The notes below the pieces were generated by a model. That model made no database searches. It was not told the origin of the DNA and saw only the letters and a list, made by a program, of their open reading frames with translations. Source: DASYTH01 sp035762905 (GTDB lineage Bacteria; Actinomycetota; Actinomycetes; Mycobacteriales; Pseudonocardiaceae). From it: a stretch of 46,536 nucleotides of DNA. The position numbers were made by a program, and so were the translations under genes. How positions within the stretch are numbered: the first letter of the stretch is position 1; every line of letters starts with the position of its first letter. The stretch covers positions 1-46,536 of the forward strand of contig NZ_DASUCC010000170.1 of assembly GCF_035762905.1 (NCBI RefSeq). Direction: 5' to 3'. Shown piece by piece: positions 32,321 to 41,482 of this stretch.

Positions 32321-32773
32321 ATGACCCAACCCGCCGCCATGCCCAGCTTCCACCTGGCCATCCCGGTCGACGACATCGACCGGGCGCGGGAGTTCTACGG
32401 CGGCGTGCTCGGCCTGCCCGAGGGGCGCTCGGCCGAGGTGTGGGTGGACTGGAACTTCTACGGCCACCAACTGGTCACGCACCTCGCGCCGGGCCGCGCG
32501 GTGACCGACGCCGGGCACAACCACGTCGACGGGCACGAGGTTCCGGTGCCGCACTTCGGTCTGCTGCTGTCCACACCGGACTTCCACGGGCTGGCCGAGC
32601 GGCTCCGGGCGGCCCGGATCCCGTTCGTGATCGAGCCGTACCTGCGCTTCGCCGGAGAACCGGGCGAGCAGTGGACGATGTTCCTGCGGGACCCGGCCGG
32701 CAACGCGCTGGAGTTCAAGTCGTTCAGCGACCAGTCGCAGGTGTTCGCGACTACGCCGCGAGCTGCGCCTTGA
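32321..32773 (+). CDS. VOC-family (glyoxalase/dioxygenase-like) protein
   Basis: 150 residues from the ATG at 32321, preceded by AGGAGGAG. FHLAIPVDDIDRAREFYGGV at the N-terminus and MFLRDPAGNALEFKSF at the C-terminus are the two halves of a vicinal-oxygen-chelate fold; the H in the first strand and the E in the last are the usual metal ligands. The reaction is not predictable. It is divergent from the FCD regulator. Its end overlaps the mycoredoxin gene by 23 bp, tail to tail. Confidence 0.85.
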   Translation: MTQPAAMPSFHLAIPVDDIDRAREFYGGVLGLPEGRSAEVWVDWNFYGHQLVTHLAPGRAVTDAGHNHVDGHEVPVPHFGLLLSTPDFHGLAERLRAARIPFVIEPYLRFAGEPGEQWTMFLRDPAGNALEFKSFSDQSQVFATTPRAAP

Positions 32774-33002
32774 CCTCGGCCAGCGTCGGGTTGGTCAGCG
32801 CCGTCCCGTTCGGGAAGTGCACCGTGGGCACCGTGGCGTTGCCGCCGTTGACCCGCATCACGAACTCGGCCGCGTCCGGGGTGCGCTCGATGTCCACCTC
32901 GACGTAGGCGATGCCGTCCCGGTCGAGTTGTGACTTCAGCCGGCGGCAGTACCCACACCAGCTCGTCGAGTACATGGTCAGCGTCAGCGGTGCTTCGGTC
33001 AC
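32751..33002 (-). CDS. mrx1: Mycoredoxin (glutaredoxin-like)
   Basis: 83 residues from the GTG at 33002. LTMYSTSWCGYCRRLKSQLD carries the CGYC redox motif of mycoredoxin-1, followed by ATVPTVHFPNG (cis-proline) and the C-terminal helix. It reduces mixed disulfides between proteins and mycothiol, the actinobacterial thiol, which supports the taxonomic placement. The alternative GTG at 33014 would add four residues. Confidence 0.88.
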   Translation of the reverse strand: MTEAPLTLTMYSTSWCGYCRRLKSQLDRDGIAYVEVDIERTPDAAEFVMRVNGGNATVPTVHFPNGTALTNPTLAEVKAQLAA

Positions 33003-33130
33003 GTCCCGCACAACACGCCCCACCGTGGAAATATGCCCAATTCCAGCCGCACCGCGGTCGACGTGGATTGCACCATCGTTCGCCCATCGCGCTCTGGTGC
33101 GCCGGGTGCCCGGTGGCAGAGGATGTGGGG

Positions 33131-33310
33131 GTGAACGATCCCGCCGAGGCGCTGCGGGCCATCCGGGCAACCTGGGACCGGGCCACCCGGGGCTGCGGCG
33201 AGGCGTGCGGGATGGATGTCGTCGAGCGGGCCTACGCCGAGATGCAGGCCGCCTGGTTCGACGAGCTCGGCGTGCACATCGCGGTTCTCGGACGCGCCGA
33301 TGGCGAGTAG
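33131..33310 (+). CDS. Small helical hypothetical protein
   Basis: 59 residues from the GTG at 33131. ALRAIRATWDRATRGCGEAC and VVERAYAEMQAAWFDELGVH suggest two helices. The next gene begins inside its last 11 bases, so the pair is translationally coupled. No family recognised; it could be a partner or chaperone of the larger protein. Confidence 0.6.
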   Translation: MNDPAEALRAIRATWDRATRGCGEACGMDVVERAYAEMQAAWFDELGVHIAVLGRADGE

Positions 33311-34661
33311 CGACTACCACCAGGTGACCACCCTGGTGCAGCGGCTCGGCCGGCTCCTCAACCCGGTGACCCTGGTCGAGTTGATCCGCGAGGTGATCGC
33401 GGCCGTCACCGACCCCCCGCCCGGCGACCCGGCGGCGCTCGAGGCGCTGGCGCAGGCGTATCGGACCGCGGCGCAGGACCTGCGGCCGCTCACCCCGGCG
33501 CGGGTGCCCACCGCGTTCACCGAGGCCGCGGCGGCCCTGGACGACCTGGCCGAGACCGTGCGGGAGCAGCGCCGCCGGCACACCGAGCTGCGGCTGGCCC
33601 TGCGCGCCGCCGCGCACGACGCCACCCACGTCGGCGCCGCGCCGCTGCCCGACCCGACCGCGCTGGACGACGTGGTGCGCCGGGTGAACGAGCTGGTCGC
33701 GGTGTACACCGCCAGCCTGGACGCCGCGGACCGGGTGGCCAGCCGGTTCACCGACCTGGCCGGGCGGGCCCGGGCGGCCGCCGGGGTGGACGGCGGGCTG
33801 CCGCCGGCCGAGGCGGTCGTGCTCGCGGCCCAGATGGTGACCGTGCCGGGCATCGGGGACGGCTACGACGACGGCATCCTGTCCGCCGCCCAGCTCCGGC
33901 TGGCCGGCTGGCGCCGGGCCGGGCTCAGCCCCGCCGACCACGCGGCGTTCATCCGGCTGCTCGGCGACGCCGGCTCCGACGCCGAGCGCGCCTGGCTGCA
34001 CAAGGCCCTGGTCGCCGGCCACCCGATGGCCGAGCTGATCGAGTTCGCCGGCACCATCCGGGATCGGGACACCGGGTGGCTGGACGCCCACCTGTCCCTG
34101 ATCGACCGCGGCGGCACCGGAAACCAGAGCCGGCTGGCGCACGACGTCCGGCAGTACGAGGACACCACCTGCGGCACCACCTGCCTGATCATCACCAGGG
34201 CCGAGGCCGACCCGCTCTACGCCCTGTCGCTGACCGCCGGGGACTTCCCGGCCCGGTTCGCCGCCGAGCGGGCCCGGGTGCACGACGAGACCAACGTGCT
34301 GTGGCCCGAGGCGCTGGGCACCTCACCCCAGGGCATGGCCCGCTACCTCAGCGCCAACACCGGCATCCGGCACGACTGGCACCTGGTCGACGACACCGAG
34401 GCCCGGCGCATCTCGTCGGTGCTCCGCGAGATCGTCGCCGCCGCCGACCACGGCCACCCGGTCCCGGTCCTGGTCGGCGGCCCGGTGCCGCGGCACTACG
34501 TGCTGGTCGTCGGCCACTCCGCCGGCGACGTGCTGGTCTACGAACCCACCTCGGGCGACACCGTCCGGGTTCCCGGAGCGGACTTCCTGGCCGGCACCCT
34601 CCAGCCCAGGACCGGCTTCCCGCACATCCAGGCCGTCGTCCTCCCGGACACCGCGCACTGA
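33300..34661 (+). CDS. Protein with helical N-terminus and C39-peptidase-like C-terminal domain
   Basis: 453 residues from the ATG at 33300. The first about 190 residues are Ala-rich and helical, like a coiled or WXG100-type bundle. The C-terminal about 170 residues resemble a C39-type papain-like peptidase: RQYEDTTCGTTCLIITRA has the Q...CG..C pattern (oxyanion Q and nucleophile C), RHYVLVVGHS supplies His, and LVYEPTSGDTVRVP the third residue region. No signal peptide is seen. It might be a secreted or cell-to-cell effector, or a processing enzyme. The domain call is by motif only and moderately sure. Confidence 0.6.
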   Translation: MASSDYHQVTTLVQRLGRLLNPVTLVELIREVIAAVTDPPPGDPAALEALAQAYRTAAQDLRPLTPARVPTAFTEAAAALDDLAETVREQRRRHTELRLALRAAAHDATHVGAAPLPDPTALDDVVRRVNELVAVYTASLDAADRVASRFTDLAGRARAAAGVDGGLPPAEAVVLAAQMVTVPGIGDGYDDGILSAAQLRLAGWRRAGLSPADHAAFIRLLGDAGSDAERAWLHKALVAGHPMAELIEFAGTIRDRDTGWLDAHLSLIDRGGTGNQSRLAHDVRQYEDTTCGTTCLIITRAEADPLYALSLTAGDFPARFAAERARVHDETNVLWPEALGTSPQGMARYLSANTGIRHDWHLVDDTEARRISSVLREIVAAADHGHPVPVLVGGPVPRHYVLVVGHSAGDVLVYEPTSGDTVRVPGADFLAGTLQPRTGFPHIQAVVLPDTAH

Positions 34662-34668
34662 GCACCGG

Positions 34669-35628
34669 TTACCGCGGGCACCCGCTGGTGGCGGGCAGGG
34701 GAGTGTCGATGTTGAAGTACGCCGCGCGATCCCCGCTCGGCGTGGTGGTCTTGCGTTCGGTGATCACCGGGGCGATGAAGCCCTTGCGATAGGCATCGCA
34801 GGCGATCGAGTAGGCGTAGCCGCCGGCCCGGCCGTACCACCAGCCGTGGCTGCCGGCGGCCCAGGAGTCACCGGCCCGCAGGATGTAGTCGACGTCGGCG
34901 CGGACCACGACCAGGGCGTCCATCAGGTCGGTGCTCGGCTCCGGGGCCTCGAAGGCGTAGACGAACAGGTAGTTGGTGTGCACGACCAGCTCGCCCGCCC
35001 CGCCGGCCTCCGGCCACATCCGGCCGGTCACCTTGGGTTCGACCGGGAGCAGCCGGGCGTCCGCCGCCACCATGCTGACCAGCGACTGGGCCTGCGCCTC
35101 GCGCCCGCTGCCGAACAGCGGCTCGAGCTGGCGGCGGGCGTCCGGAGCGAACGCGGCCAGGAACCGGCTCGGGTCGTGGGTCACCACGATGGCCGGGTCC
35201 AGGCGGCTGGTCACCAGCAGGGTGCGCACCTGGTCGAGGGCCGCGGCGACCTGGGGCTCACTGAACCCGCCGAGCGCGATCGGGGCCGGCGGCACGATGC
35301 CTGCGGCACCGTCCGGCCAGCTCGCGGCCGGGGTGCCGGCGAACGGCCGGGTCGGGTCGGCGGGCCGGGCCACCGGGTCGAAGCCGGGGGTCTGCTGGGC
35401 CGGTGCGGCGGGCGCGCCGCCGCCGTCGAACAGGCCGATCCGGCCGAGCAGCACCAGCACCAGGGTCACGGCGACGAGCACGATCACGCCGACCACCCAG
35501 CGTTCGAGGCGTCGCCGCCGCGCGATGCGCAGCATCTGCCGCACATCGGCGCTCGCCGCCTGCTCGACGCGGCTGTCCCACTCGGAGTCTCGCGACCCCG
35601 GACAGGTACTGGACTGACTGTGGTCCAC
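34669..35628 (-). CDS. Membrane-anchored hypothetical protein
   Basis: 319 residues. It has a short cytoplasmic N-terminus ending in IARRRRLERW, one transmembrane helix (VVGVIVLVAVTLVLVLLGRI, about 45-65), a Pro/Ala-rich linker, and an external domain of about 200 residues ending HGWWYGRAGGYAYSIACDAY...TSGCPR. No family is recognised with confidence. Its end lies 7 bp from the end of the C39-like gene, convergent. A GTG at 35628 is taken as start. Confidence 0.75.
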   Translation of the reverse strand: MDHSQSSTCPGSRDSEWDSRVEQAASADVRQMLRIARRRRLERWVVGVIVLVAVTLVLVLLGRIGLFDGGGAPAAPAQQTPGFDPVARPADPTRPFAGTPAASWPDGAAGIVPPAPIALGGFSEPQVAAALDQVRTLLVTSRLDPAIVVTHDPSRFLAAFAPDARRQLEPLFGSGREAQAQSLVSMVAADARLLPVEPKVTGRMWPEAGGAGELVVHTNYLFVYAFEAPEPSTDLMDALVVVRADVDYILRAGDSWAAGSHGWWYGRAGGYAYSIACDAYRKGFIAPVITERKTTTPSGDRAAYFNIDTPLPATSGCPR

Positions 35629-35827
35629 CGGCTCCCGGTTTCCTAGCGCGGCCCCAGCCGTTTCTTCTCTGGTGCTCCCCTCATCGATCGAACCGAGGAA
35701 GGTGTTAGCAACCGCTGCGCCGTCCGGGCGAGTGCGGTACGTCGCATGCGCCCGCGTTTTCTGCCCTGGTCAGGGGAGTGTTAATCCGAATGAAGTAGCC
35801 CTCGGGCGGTTCGTAGACTTTGTTTCC

Positions 35828-38458
35828 GTGACCAACATCCCATCGCAGCGGCATACCGACCTTCCTTCGGCTTGGCAACCGGTCGAGGTAGAAGCGGAGC
35901 TGTACGAGCGGTGGGTGGCCGCCGGCTATTTCACCGCGGATTCGGCCAGCGCCAAGCCGCCGTTCTGCATCGTGATCCCGCCGCCGAACGTCACCGGCAG
36001 CCTCCACATGGGCCACGCGCTCGAGCACTCGCTGATGGACGCGCTGACCCGGCGCCGCCGGATGATGGGCGACGACGTGCTGTGGCTGCCCGGCATGGAC
36101 CATGCCGGCATCGCCACCCAGAACGTGGTGGAGCGCGAGTTGGCCGGCGAGGGCAAGTCCCGGCACGACCTCGGCCGGGAGGCGTTCGTCGAGCGGGTCT
36201 GGCGGTGGAAGGCCGAGTCCGGCGGCATGATCCTCAACCAGATGCGCCGGCTGGGCGACGGCGTGGACTGGTCCCGCGAGCGGTTCACCATGGACGAGCG
36301 GCTCAGCCGCGCCGTTCAGACGATCTTCAAGCGGCTCTACGAGGACGGGCTGATCTACCGGGCCGAGCGGATCATCAACTGGTGCCCGCGCTGCCACACC
36401 GCACTGTCCGACATCGAGGTCGAGCACTCCGACGACGAGGGCGAGCTGATCTCGATCCGGTACGGCGACGGAGATTCCAGCGTCGTGGTGGCCACCACGC
36501 GGGCCGAGACGATGCTCGGTGACACCGCGGTCGCGGTGCATCCGGACGACGAGCGCTACCGGCACCTGATCGGCACCGAGGTGGTGCTCCCGCTCACCGG
36601 CCGGGTGGTGCCGGTGGTGGCCGACGAGCACGTCGACCCGTCGTTCGGCACCGGCGCGGTCAAGGTGACCCCGGCGCACGACCCGAACGACTTCGAGATC
36701 GGGCAGCGCCACCAACTGCCCGCGCTGATCATCATGGACGAACGCGGCCTGATCACCGCGCACGGCCCGTTCCAGGGGCTGGACCGGTTCGAGGCCCGCC
36801 CCGCGGTGGTCGCCGCGCTGCGTGAGCAGGGCCGGATCGTCGCCGAGAAGCGGCCCTACCTGCACGCGGTCGGGCACTGCTCGCGGTGCGACACCGTGGT
36901 CGAGCCGCGCCTGTCGATGCAGTGGTTCGTGAAGGTGGCGCCGTTGGCCAAGGCCGCGGGCGACGCGGTCCGGGACGGTCGCACCACGATTCACCCGGCC
37001 GAGTTGGCGAAGCGGTACTTCGACTGGGTGGACAACATGCACGACTGGTGCATCTCCCGCCAGCTCTGGTGGGGCCACCGCATTCCGGTCTGGTACGGCC
37101 CGAACGACAAGGTGGTCTGCGTCGGCCCGGACGAGGAGCCACCGCAGGGCGAGGACTGGCGGCAGGACCCGGACGTGCTGGATACCTGGTTCTCCTCGGC
37201 CCTGTGGCCGTTCTCGACGCTGGGCTGGCCAGAGCGCACCGCCGACCTCGACCGCTTCTACCCGAACAGCGTGCTGGTCACCGGCTACGACATCCTGTTC
37301 TTCTGGGTGGTCCGGATGATGATGTTCGGGCTGTACGCGATGGACGGTGTGCAACCCTTCGACCACGTGTACCTGCACGGGCTGATCCGGGACGCCAGCG
37401 GCAAGAAGATGTCCAAGTCCCGCAACAACGTGATCGACCCGCTGAGCTGGCTGGACCGCTACGGCGCGGACGCCACCCGGTTCACGCTGGCCCGGGGCGC
37501 GAACCCGGGCGGCGACATGGCTCTGGCCGAGGACTGGGCGGCCGGTTCGCGCAACTTCTGCAACAAGCTGTGGAACGCCAGCCGGTTCGCGCTGATGAAC
37601 GGCGCCAGCACCGAGCTTCCGGTGCCGGATCGGGCCGCGCTGACCGACGCGGACCGGTGGATCCTGGACCGGACCGACGCCCTGGTGTCCGAAGTGGACG
37701 ATCTGTTCGGCCGGTACCAGTTCGGCAAGGCGTGTGAGGCGCTCTACCACTTCACCTGGAACGAGTTCTGTGACTGGTACCTGGAGCTGGCCAAGGTGCA
37801 GATCGCCGCGGGGGAGGAGCGCGCCGGGTACACCAGGGCGGTGCTCGGTCACGTGCTCGACGTGCTGCTGCGGCTGCTGCACCCGGTGATCCCGTTCGTC
37901 ACCGAGGTGCTGTGGACGGCGTTGACCGGCCGGGAGTCCGTGGTGGTCGCGGACTGGCCGAAGGCGACCGGTGTCGGACCGGATGTCGTTGCGGCGAACC
38001 GGATCGACGGGCTGCAGCGGTTGGTCACCGAGTTGCGCCGGTTCCGCTCCGACCAGCTTCTCAAGCCCGGGCAACGGGTTCCGGCCCAAATGTCCGGTAT
38101 GGACGGTGCGGGCCTGGCGGGCCTGGAGTCCGCGGTGACCGCGCTGGCCCGGCTGGAGCCGGCCACCGAGTCGTTCACCTCGGGCGCCTCGCTCGAGGTG
38201 GCGTTGCCGGACGGCACGGTCACCGTCGAGGTGGACCTGTCCGGCACGGTGGACGTCGAGGCCGAGCGCAAGCGGCTCAGCAAGGACCTGGCCGCGGCGC
38301 AGAAGGAGTTGGCCCAGACCGAGGCGAAGCTCGGCAACCCGCAGTTCGCCGACCGGGCACCGGCCGACGTGGTCGCCAAGATCAAGGCGCGGCGGGAGTT
38401 GGCCGCGAGCGAGATCGCGCGGATCGAGGCGCGGATCCGCGCGCTGGCGGGTACCTGA
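35828..38458 (+). CDS. valS: Valyl-tRNA synthetase
   Basis: 876 residues from the GTG at 35828 (TNIPSQRHTDLPSAWQPVEV); the open frame extends 156 bases further upstream without conservation. Class I signatures are clear: PPPNVTGSLHMGHALEHS (HIGH-type), the editing domain with TTRAETMLGDTAVAVHP, and GKKMSKSRNNVIDP (KMSKS). A C-terminal coiled coil (AERKRLSKDLAAAQKELAQ) is typical of ValRS. It charges tRNA-Val. The gene leads the conserved valS-folC-DUF4233 run. I saw no T-box leader upstream. Confidence 0.97.
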   Translation: MTNIPSQRHTDLPSAWQPVEVEAELYERWVAAGYFTADSASAKPPFCIVIPPPNVTGSLHMGHALEHSLMDALTRRRRMMGDDVLWLPGMDHAGIATQNVVERELAGEGKSRHDLGREAFVERVWRWKAESGGMILNQMRRLGDGVDWSRERFTMDERLSRAVQTIFKRLYEDGLIYRAERIINWCPRCHTALSDIEVEHSDDEGELISIRYGDGDSSVVVATTRAETMLGDTAVAVHPDDERYRHLIGTEVVLPLTGRVVPVVADEHVDPSFGTGAVKVTPAHDPNDFEIGQRHQLPALIIMDERGLITAHGPFQGLDRFEARPAVVAALREQGRIVAEKRPYLHAVGHCSRCDTVVEPRLSMQWFVKVAPLAKAAGDAVRDGRTTIHPAELAKRYFDWVDNMHDWCISRQLWWGHRIPVWYGPNDKVVCVGPDEEPPQGEDWRQDPDVLDTWFSSALWPFSTLGWPERTADLDRFYPNSVLVTGYDILFFWVVRMMMFGLYAMDGVQPFDHVYLHGLIRDASGKKMSKSRNNVIDPLSWLDRYGADATRFTLARGANPGGDMALAEDWAAGSRNFCNKLWNASRFALMNGASTELPVPDRAALTDADRWILDRTDALVSEVDDLFGRYQFGKACEALYHFTWNEFCDWYLELAKVQIAAGEERAGYTRAVLGHVLDVLLRLLHPVIPFVTEVLWTALTGRESVVVADWPKATGVGPDVVAANRIDGLQRLVTELRRFRSDQLLKPGQRVPAQMSGMDGAGLAGLESAVTALARLEPATESFTSGASLEVALPDGTVTVEVDLSGTVDVEAERKRLSKDLAAAQKELAQTEAKLGNPQFADRAPADVVAKIKARRELAASEIARIEARIRALAGT

Positions 38459-38462
38459 GGCG

Positions 38463-39815
38463 ATGGACGCTCCGGAGGATCTGCTCCAGGTCGAGTCCGA
38501 GCTGAACGCCCGGTGGCCGGAGACCAAGATCGAACCGTCGCTGTCCCGGATCGCCGCGCTGGTGGATCTGCTCGGCGACCCGCACCGGTCCTACCCGGTG
38601 GTGCACGTGGCAGGCACGAACGGCAAGACGTCCACCGCGCGGATGATCGACGCGCTGCTCACCCGGATCGGTCTGCGCACCGGCCGGTACACCAGCCCAC
38701 ACCTGCAGCTGGTGACCGAGCGGATCGCGCTGGACTCGGCGCCGATCGGCCCGGAGCGCTACGTTGAGGTGTTCCGTGACATCGAGCCGTACGTGGCCAT
38801 GGTGGACCGGGCCGGGGATGTTCCGATGAGCAAGTTCGAGGTGCTCACCGGCATGGCGTTCGCGGCGTTCGCCGACGCGCCGGCCGAGGTGGCCGTGCTC
38901 GAGGTCGGGCTGGGCGGAACCTGGGACGCGACCAACGTGGCCGACGGGAAGATCGCGGTGGTGGGCCCGGTGAGCACCGACCACGTGGAGTTCCTCGGCT
39001 CGGACATCGAGGGGATCGCGGGGGAGAAGGCCGGGATCATCAAGCCGGGCTCGATCGCGCTGGTCGCCGAGCAGATCCCGGATGCGGCGAAGGTGATCTT
39101 CGAGCGGGTCGCCGAGGTGGACGCCACGGTGGCCAGGGCCGGACTGGAGTTCGGTGTGCTGCGCCGGGATGTCGCGGTCGGCGGGCAGCTGCTGAAGCTG
39201 CAGGGCCTCGGCGGCGCCTACGACGATGTCTTCCTGCCGCTGCACGGCGCCCACCAGGCGGCCAACGCGGCGCTCGCGCTGGCCGCGGTGGAGGCGTTCT
39301 TCGGGGCCGGGGCGCAGCGCCGGCTCGACCTGGACGCGGTCCGCGAGGGCTTCGCGTCCGTCGTGGTGCCCGGCCGCCTCGAGCGGATGCGCTCGGCGCC
39401 CAATGTGTTCGTCGACGCCGCGCACAACCCGCACGGCGCCCGGGCGCTCGCGGCGGCACTGGACTCCGAGTTCGGGTTCCGCCGGCTGGTCGCGGTGGTC
39501 GGGGTGATGGCCGACAAGGACGCCGCCGGCATCCTCGCCGAGCTGGAACCGGTGGTGTCCGAGGTGGTGCTGACCCGCAACTCCTCGCCGCGCGCAATGG
39601 ACGCCGACGAGCTTGCCGGCGTGGCCCGGGACATCTTCGGCGAGGACCGGATCGCGGTCGAGCCACGGCTGGACGACGCGATCGAGACCGCCGTGCGGCT
39701 GGCCGAGTCGGCCGGCGACCCGAACGAGCCGCTGTCCGGCACCGGTGTGATCGCCACCGGCTCGGTGGTCACCGCTGGCGAGGTCCGGTCGCTGTTCGGC
39801 AAGGAACCCGCATGA
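38463..39815 (+). CDS. folC: Folylpolyglutamate / dihydrofolate synthase
   Basis: 450 residues, starting 4 bp after valS. HVAGTNGKTSTARMIDALL is the ATP-binding loop; GRYTSPHLQLVTERI is the folate-binding omega loop; GLGGTWDATNVAD and GAHQAANAALALAA follow, and the C-terminal Mur-ligase-like domain carries VFVDAAHNPHGARALAAAL and VGVMADKDAAG. It adds glutamates to folates and may also make dihydrofolate. The length fits the actinobacterial enzyme. Confidence 0.96.
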   Translation: MDAPEDLLQVESELNARWPETKIEPSLSRIAALVDLLGDPHRSYPVVHVAGTNGKTSTARMIDALLTRIGLRTGRYTSPHLQLVTERIALDSAPIGPERYVEVFRDIEPYVAMVDRAGDVPMSKFEVLTGMAFAAFADAPAEVAVLEVGLGGTWDATNVADGKIAVVGPVSTDHVEFLGSDIEGIAGEKAGIIKPGSIALVAEQIPDAAKVIFERVAEVDATVARAGLEFGVLRRDVAVGGQLLKLQGLGGAYDDVFLPLHGAHQAANAALALAAVEAFFGAGAQRRLDLDAVREGFASVVVPGRLERMRSAPNVFVDAAHNPHGARALAAALDSEFGFRRLVAVVGVMADKDAAGILAELEPVVSEVVLTRNSSPRAMDADELAGVARDIFGEDRIAVEPRLDDAIETAVRLAESAGDPNEPLSGTGVIATGSVVTAGEVRSLFGKEPA

Positions 39816-39888
39816 CCGGTACCCCCACGCCGTGCGTTCGGCGCGATGTCACGTTGCGCCCGGCCCAGGAACCGCATGAGGTGGCCGC

Positions 39889-40248
39889 GTGACGGCGCCG
39901 GATCCCCTGCGGTCGTTCCGTGGCGTGGTGGCGGCGACCCTGATCCTCGAGGGCATCGTGGTGCTGCTTGCGCTGCCGGTTGTGGCCAAGCTCGGCGACG
40001 GTTTGGCCACCTGGCAGGGAGTTCTGGTCGGCGCGCTGGCTTTGGCGCTGTTCCTGACCTGCGCGGTGGCCGGCCGGCCGTGGGGGATCGCCGTCGCGCT
40101 GGGCCTGCAGCTGGTGCTGATCGCCTCCTGGTTCGCGGTGCCCGCCCTCGGCGTGCTCGGCCTGGTGTTCGGGCTGGTCTGGTTGTGCCTGCTGTGGTTC
40201 CGGCGCGAGGTGGCCAAGCGGGTCGCGGAGTCCACTTCGGACTCCTAG
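39889..40248 (+). CDS. DUF4233 membrane protein
   Basis: 119 residues with four hydrophobic helices (VVAATLILEGIVVLLALPVV, VLVGALALALFLTCAVAG, WGIAVALGLQLVLIASW, VPALGVLGLVFGLVWLCLLW) and a basic end REVAKRVAE. DUF4233 proteins regularly follow folC in actinobacteria; function unknown. Its stop shares bases with the convergent GntR gene's stop. Confidence 0.85.
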   Translation: MTAPDPLRSFRGVVAATLILEGIVVLLALPVVAKLGDGLATWQGVLVGALALALFLTCAVAGRPWGIAVALGLQLVLIASWFAVPALGVLGLVFGLVWLCLLWFRREVAKRVAESTSDS

Positions 40249-40604
40249 GTCGCGGCGCCGAGCGCGGCCGTGACGATGCGCAGCGCCTCGGCCCGGCCGA
40301 GGCCCAGCGCGTGCACCTTCGCCGCGTACTCGCGGGCCGCCGTGGCCGCCGCGGCGCGGGAGGCGTCCCCGGTGGCGCCGACGAACGTGCCGGCCCGGCC
40401 GCGGGTGTCCACCAGCCCGGCGTCCTCCAGCTCGCGGTAGGCACGGGCCACCGTGTTGGCCGCCAGCCCGAGGTCGGCGGCCAGCCGGCGGACCGTGGGC
40501 AGCCGGGTGCCGACCGCCAGCGTGCCGTCGTTGATCTGCGTGGCGAGCTGCGAGCGGACCTGTTCGTAGGGCGGGACCGCCGAGGCGGTGTCGATGGTGA
40601 TCAT
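40245..40604 (-). CDS. GntR-family (YtrA-like) regulator
   Basis: 119 residues, short as in the YtrA subgroup. The winged HTH is VPPYEQVRSQLATQINDG, LPTVRRLAADLGLAANTVAR, AYRELEDAGLVDTRGRAGTF; a short helical tail follows. The ATG overlaps the stop of the membrane-protein gene upstream (ATGA), so the two are co-expressed. YtrA-type regulators usually control neighbouring transport or membrane genes including their own operon; the palindrome at 41421-41436 is the likely operator. Confidence 0.9.
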   Translation of the reverse strand: MITIDTASAVPPYEQVRSQLATQINDGTLAVGTRLPTVRRLAADLGLAANTVARAYRELEDAGLVDTRGRAGTFVGATGDASRAAAATAAREYAAKVHALGLGRAEALRIVTAALGAAT

Positions 40605-41374
40605 CGGACGGCCGGCTCGACCTTCCGGGCACACCGGGCGTTGCGTTCGGCTAAGTACCAGCACGCCCCCCCGGCAACCGCGTAGCCCAGCAGCGCCATG
40701 CTGGCCGGCGATCCGAGTCCGATCGTGGGATCCATGGCGAACATCAACGCAACGATGAGCACGTACGGCAGGGTGGCCCGGCGGGCGTCCTCGGTCCGCA
40801 GCGCGTCGTCGACCAGCAGCGATTCCGCGTCGTCGGCCAGGGACGGACGGCGCAGCGTGGTGGCCAGAGCCAGCCCGCTGAGTGCGCCCAGCACCGTCAC
40901 GCCCGCCAGGAAGACCAAGGCGAGCCCCCGCGCGGTTCCGGGCGGCGCGAACATGGCCAGCGCCGTGCCGAGGAGCAGGCCGCCCCCGTAGACGGCGACG
41001 GCGGCCCGCAGGTGGGCCCGGCCGAGGACCCGCTCCACGCCGGCGGCCGCCGGATGCGCGGCCCGGGTCGGGTGGCCGGCAAGCAGCGGCCGCTCGACCC
41101 GGCGCTGCCACCAGAACCCGACCAGCATCCCGACGACGACGATGCCGATGATCCCGATCGACCAAGCCTGATTGGTGACCGGGTCGTCACCCCCGTGGAC
41201 CAGGAACATCCAGGTGAGCAGGGCGATCACGCCGGCCAGCTCGGTGACGATCTCCGCTCGGGCGCCGCGCCGCCGCGCCTCCAGACGGCCCACGACGAGC
41301 GGGGACGGTTCGATCTCGAGCCGCTGGCGGCGCAGCCAGCACCGGGCTCGCTCCAGAGCCGCTTCCGTCGCCAT
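40601..41374 (-). CDS. Multipass membrane protein of the GntR operon
   Basis: 257 residues from the ATG at 41374, preceded by AGAAGGGG; an upstream ATG at 41413 is less likely. It has a cytoplasmic basic N-terminus (RCWLRRQRLEIEPSPLVVGR), two helices at about 55-95, two at 135-185 (AAVAVYGGGLLLGTALAMF, ALVFLAGVTVLGALSGLAL) and two near the end. No family name is known to me. First gene of a two-gene operon with the YtrA-like regulator. Confidence 0.75.
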   Translation of the reverse strand: MATEAALERARCWLRRQRLEIEPSPLVVGRLEARRRGARAEIVTELAGVIALLTWMFLVHGGDDPVTNQAWSIGIIGIVVVGMLVGFWWQRRVERPLLAGHPTRAAHPAAAGVERVLGRAHLRAAVAVYGGGLLLGTALAMFAPPGTARGLALVFLAGVTVLGALSGLALATTLRRPSLADDAESLLVDDALRTEDARRATLPYVLIVALMFAMDPTIGLGSPASMALLGYAVAGGACWYLAERNARCARKVEPAVR

Positions 41375-41420
41375 CGCACGCCCCTTCTGTAGCAATCGAT
41401 GTATCACCATCATGGGGCAA

Positions 41421-41436
41421 GACTTGGTACAAAGTC
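41421..41436. promoter_or_regulatory. Palindromic GntR operator
   Basis: GACTTGGTACAAAGTC is symmetric at 14 of 16 positions. It is 47 bp upstream of the membrane-protein start and 47 bp upstream of ndk, so one site could control both directions. YtrA-type regulators favour GTAC-centred palindromes, to my memory. Confidence 0.6.
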
Positions 41437-41482
41437 AACCCTCGATACGCTGCGGCCGAACCCCAATCGCGAAGGAGAGACG

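Noticed and set aside
35629..35827. Possible T-box leader before valS
   Set aside because: No T-box consensus or antiterminator-like structure was found in the 199 bp upstream.
35705..38527. A 940-codon open frame on the minus strand across valS
   Set aside because: It is the antisense shadow of valS; its His/Arg/Gly-rich translation has no domain and high-GC codon bias creates such frames.
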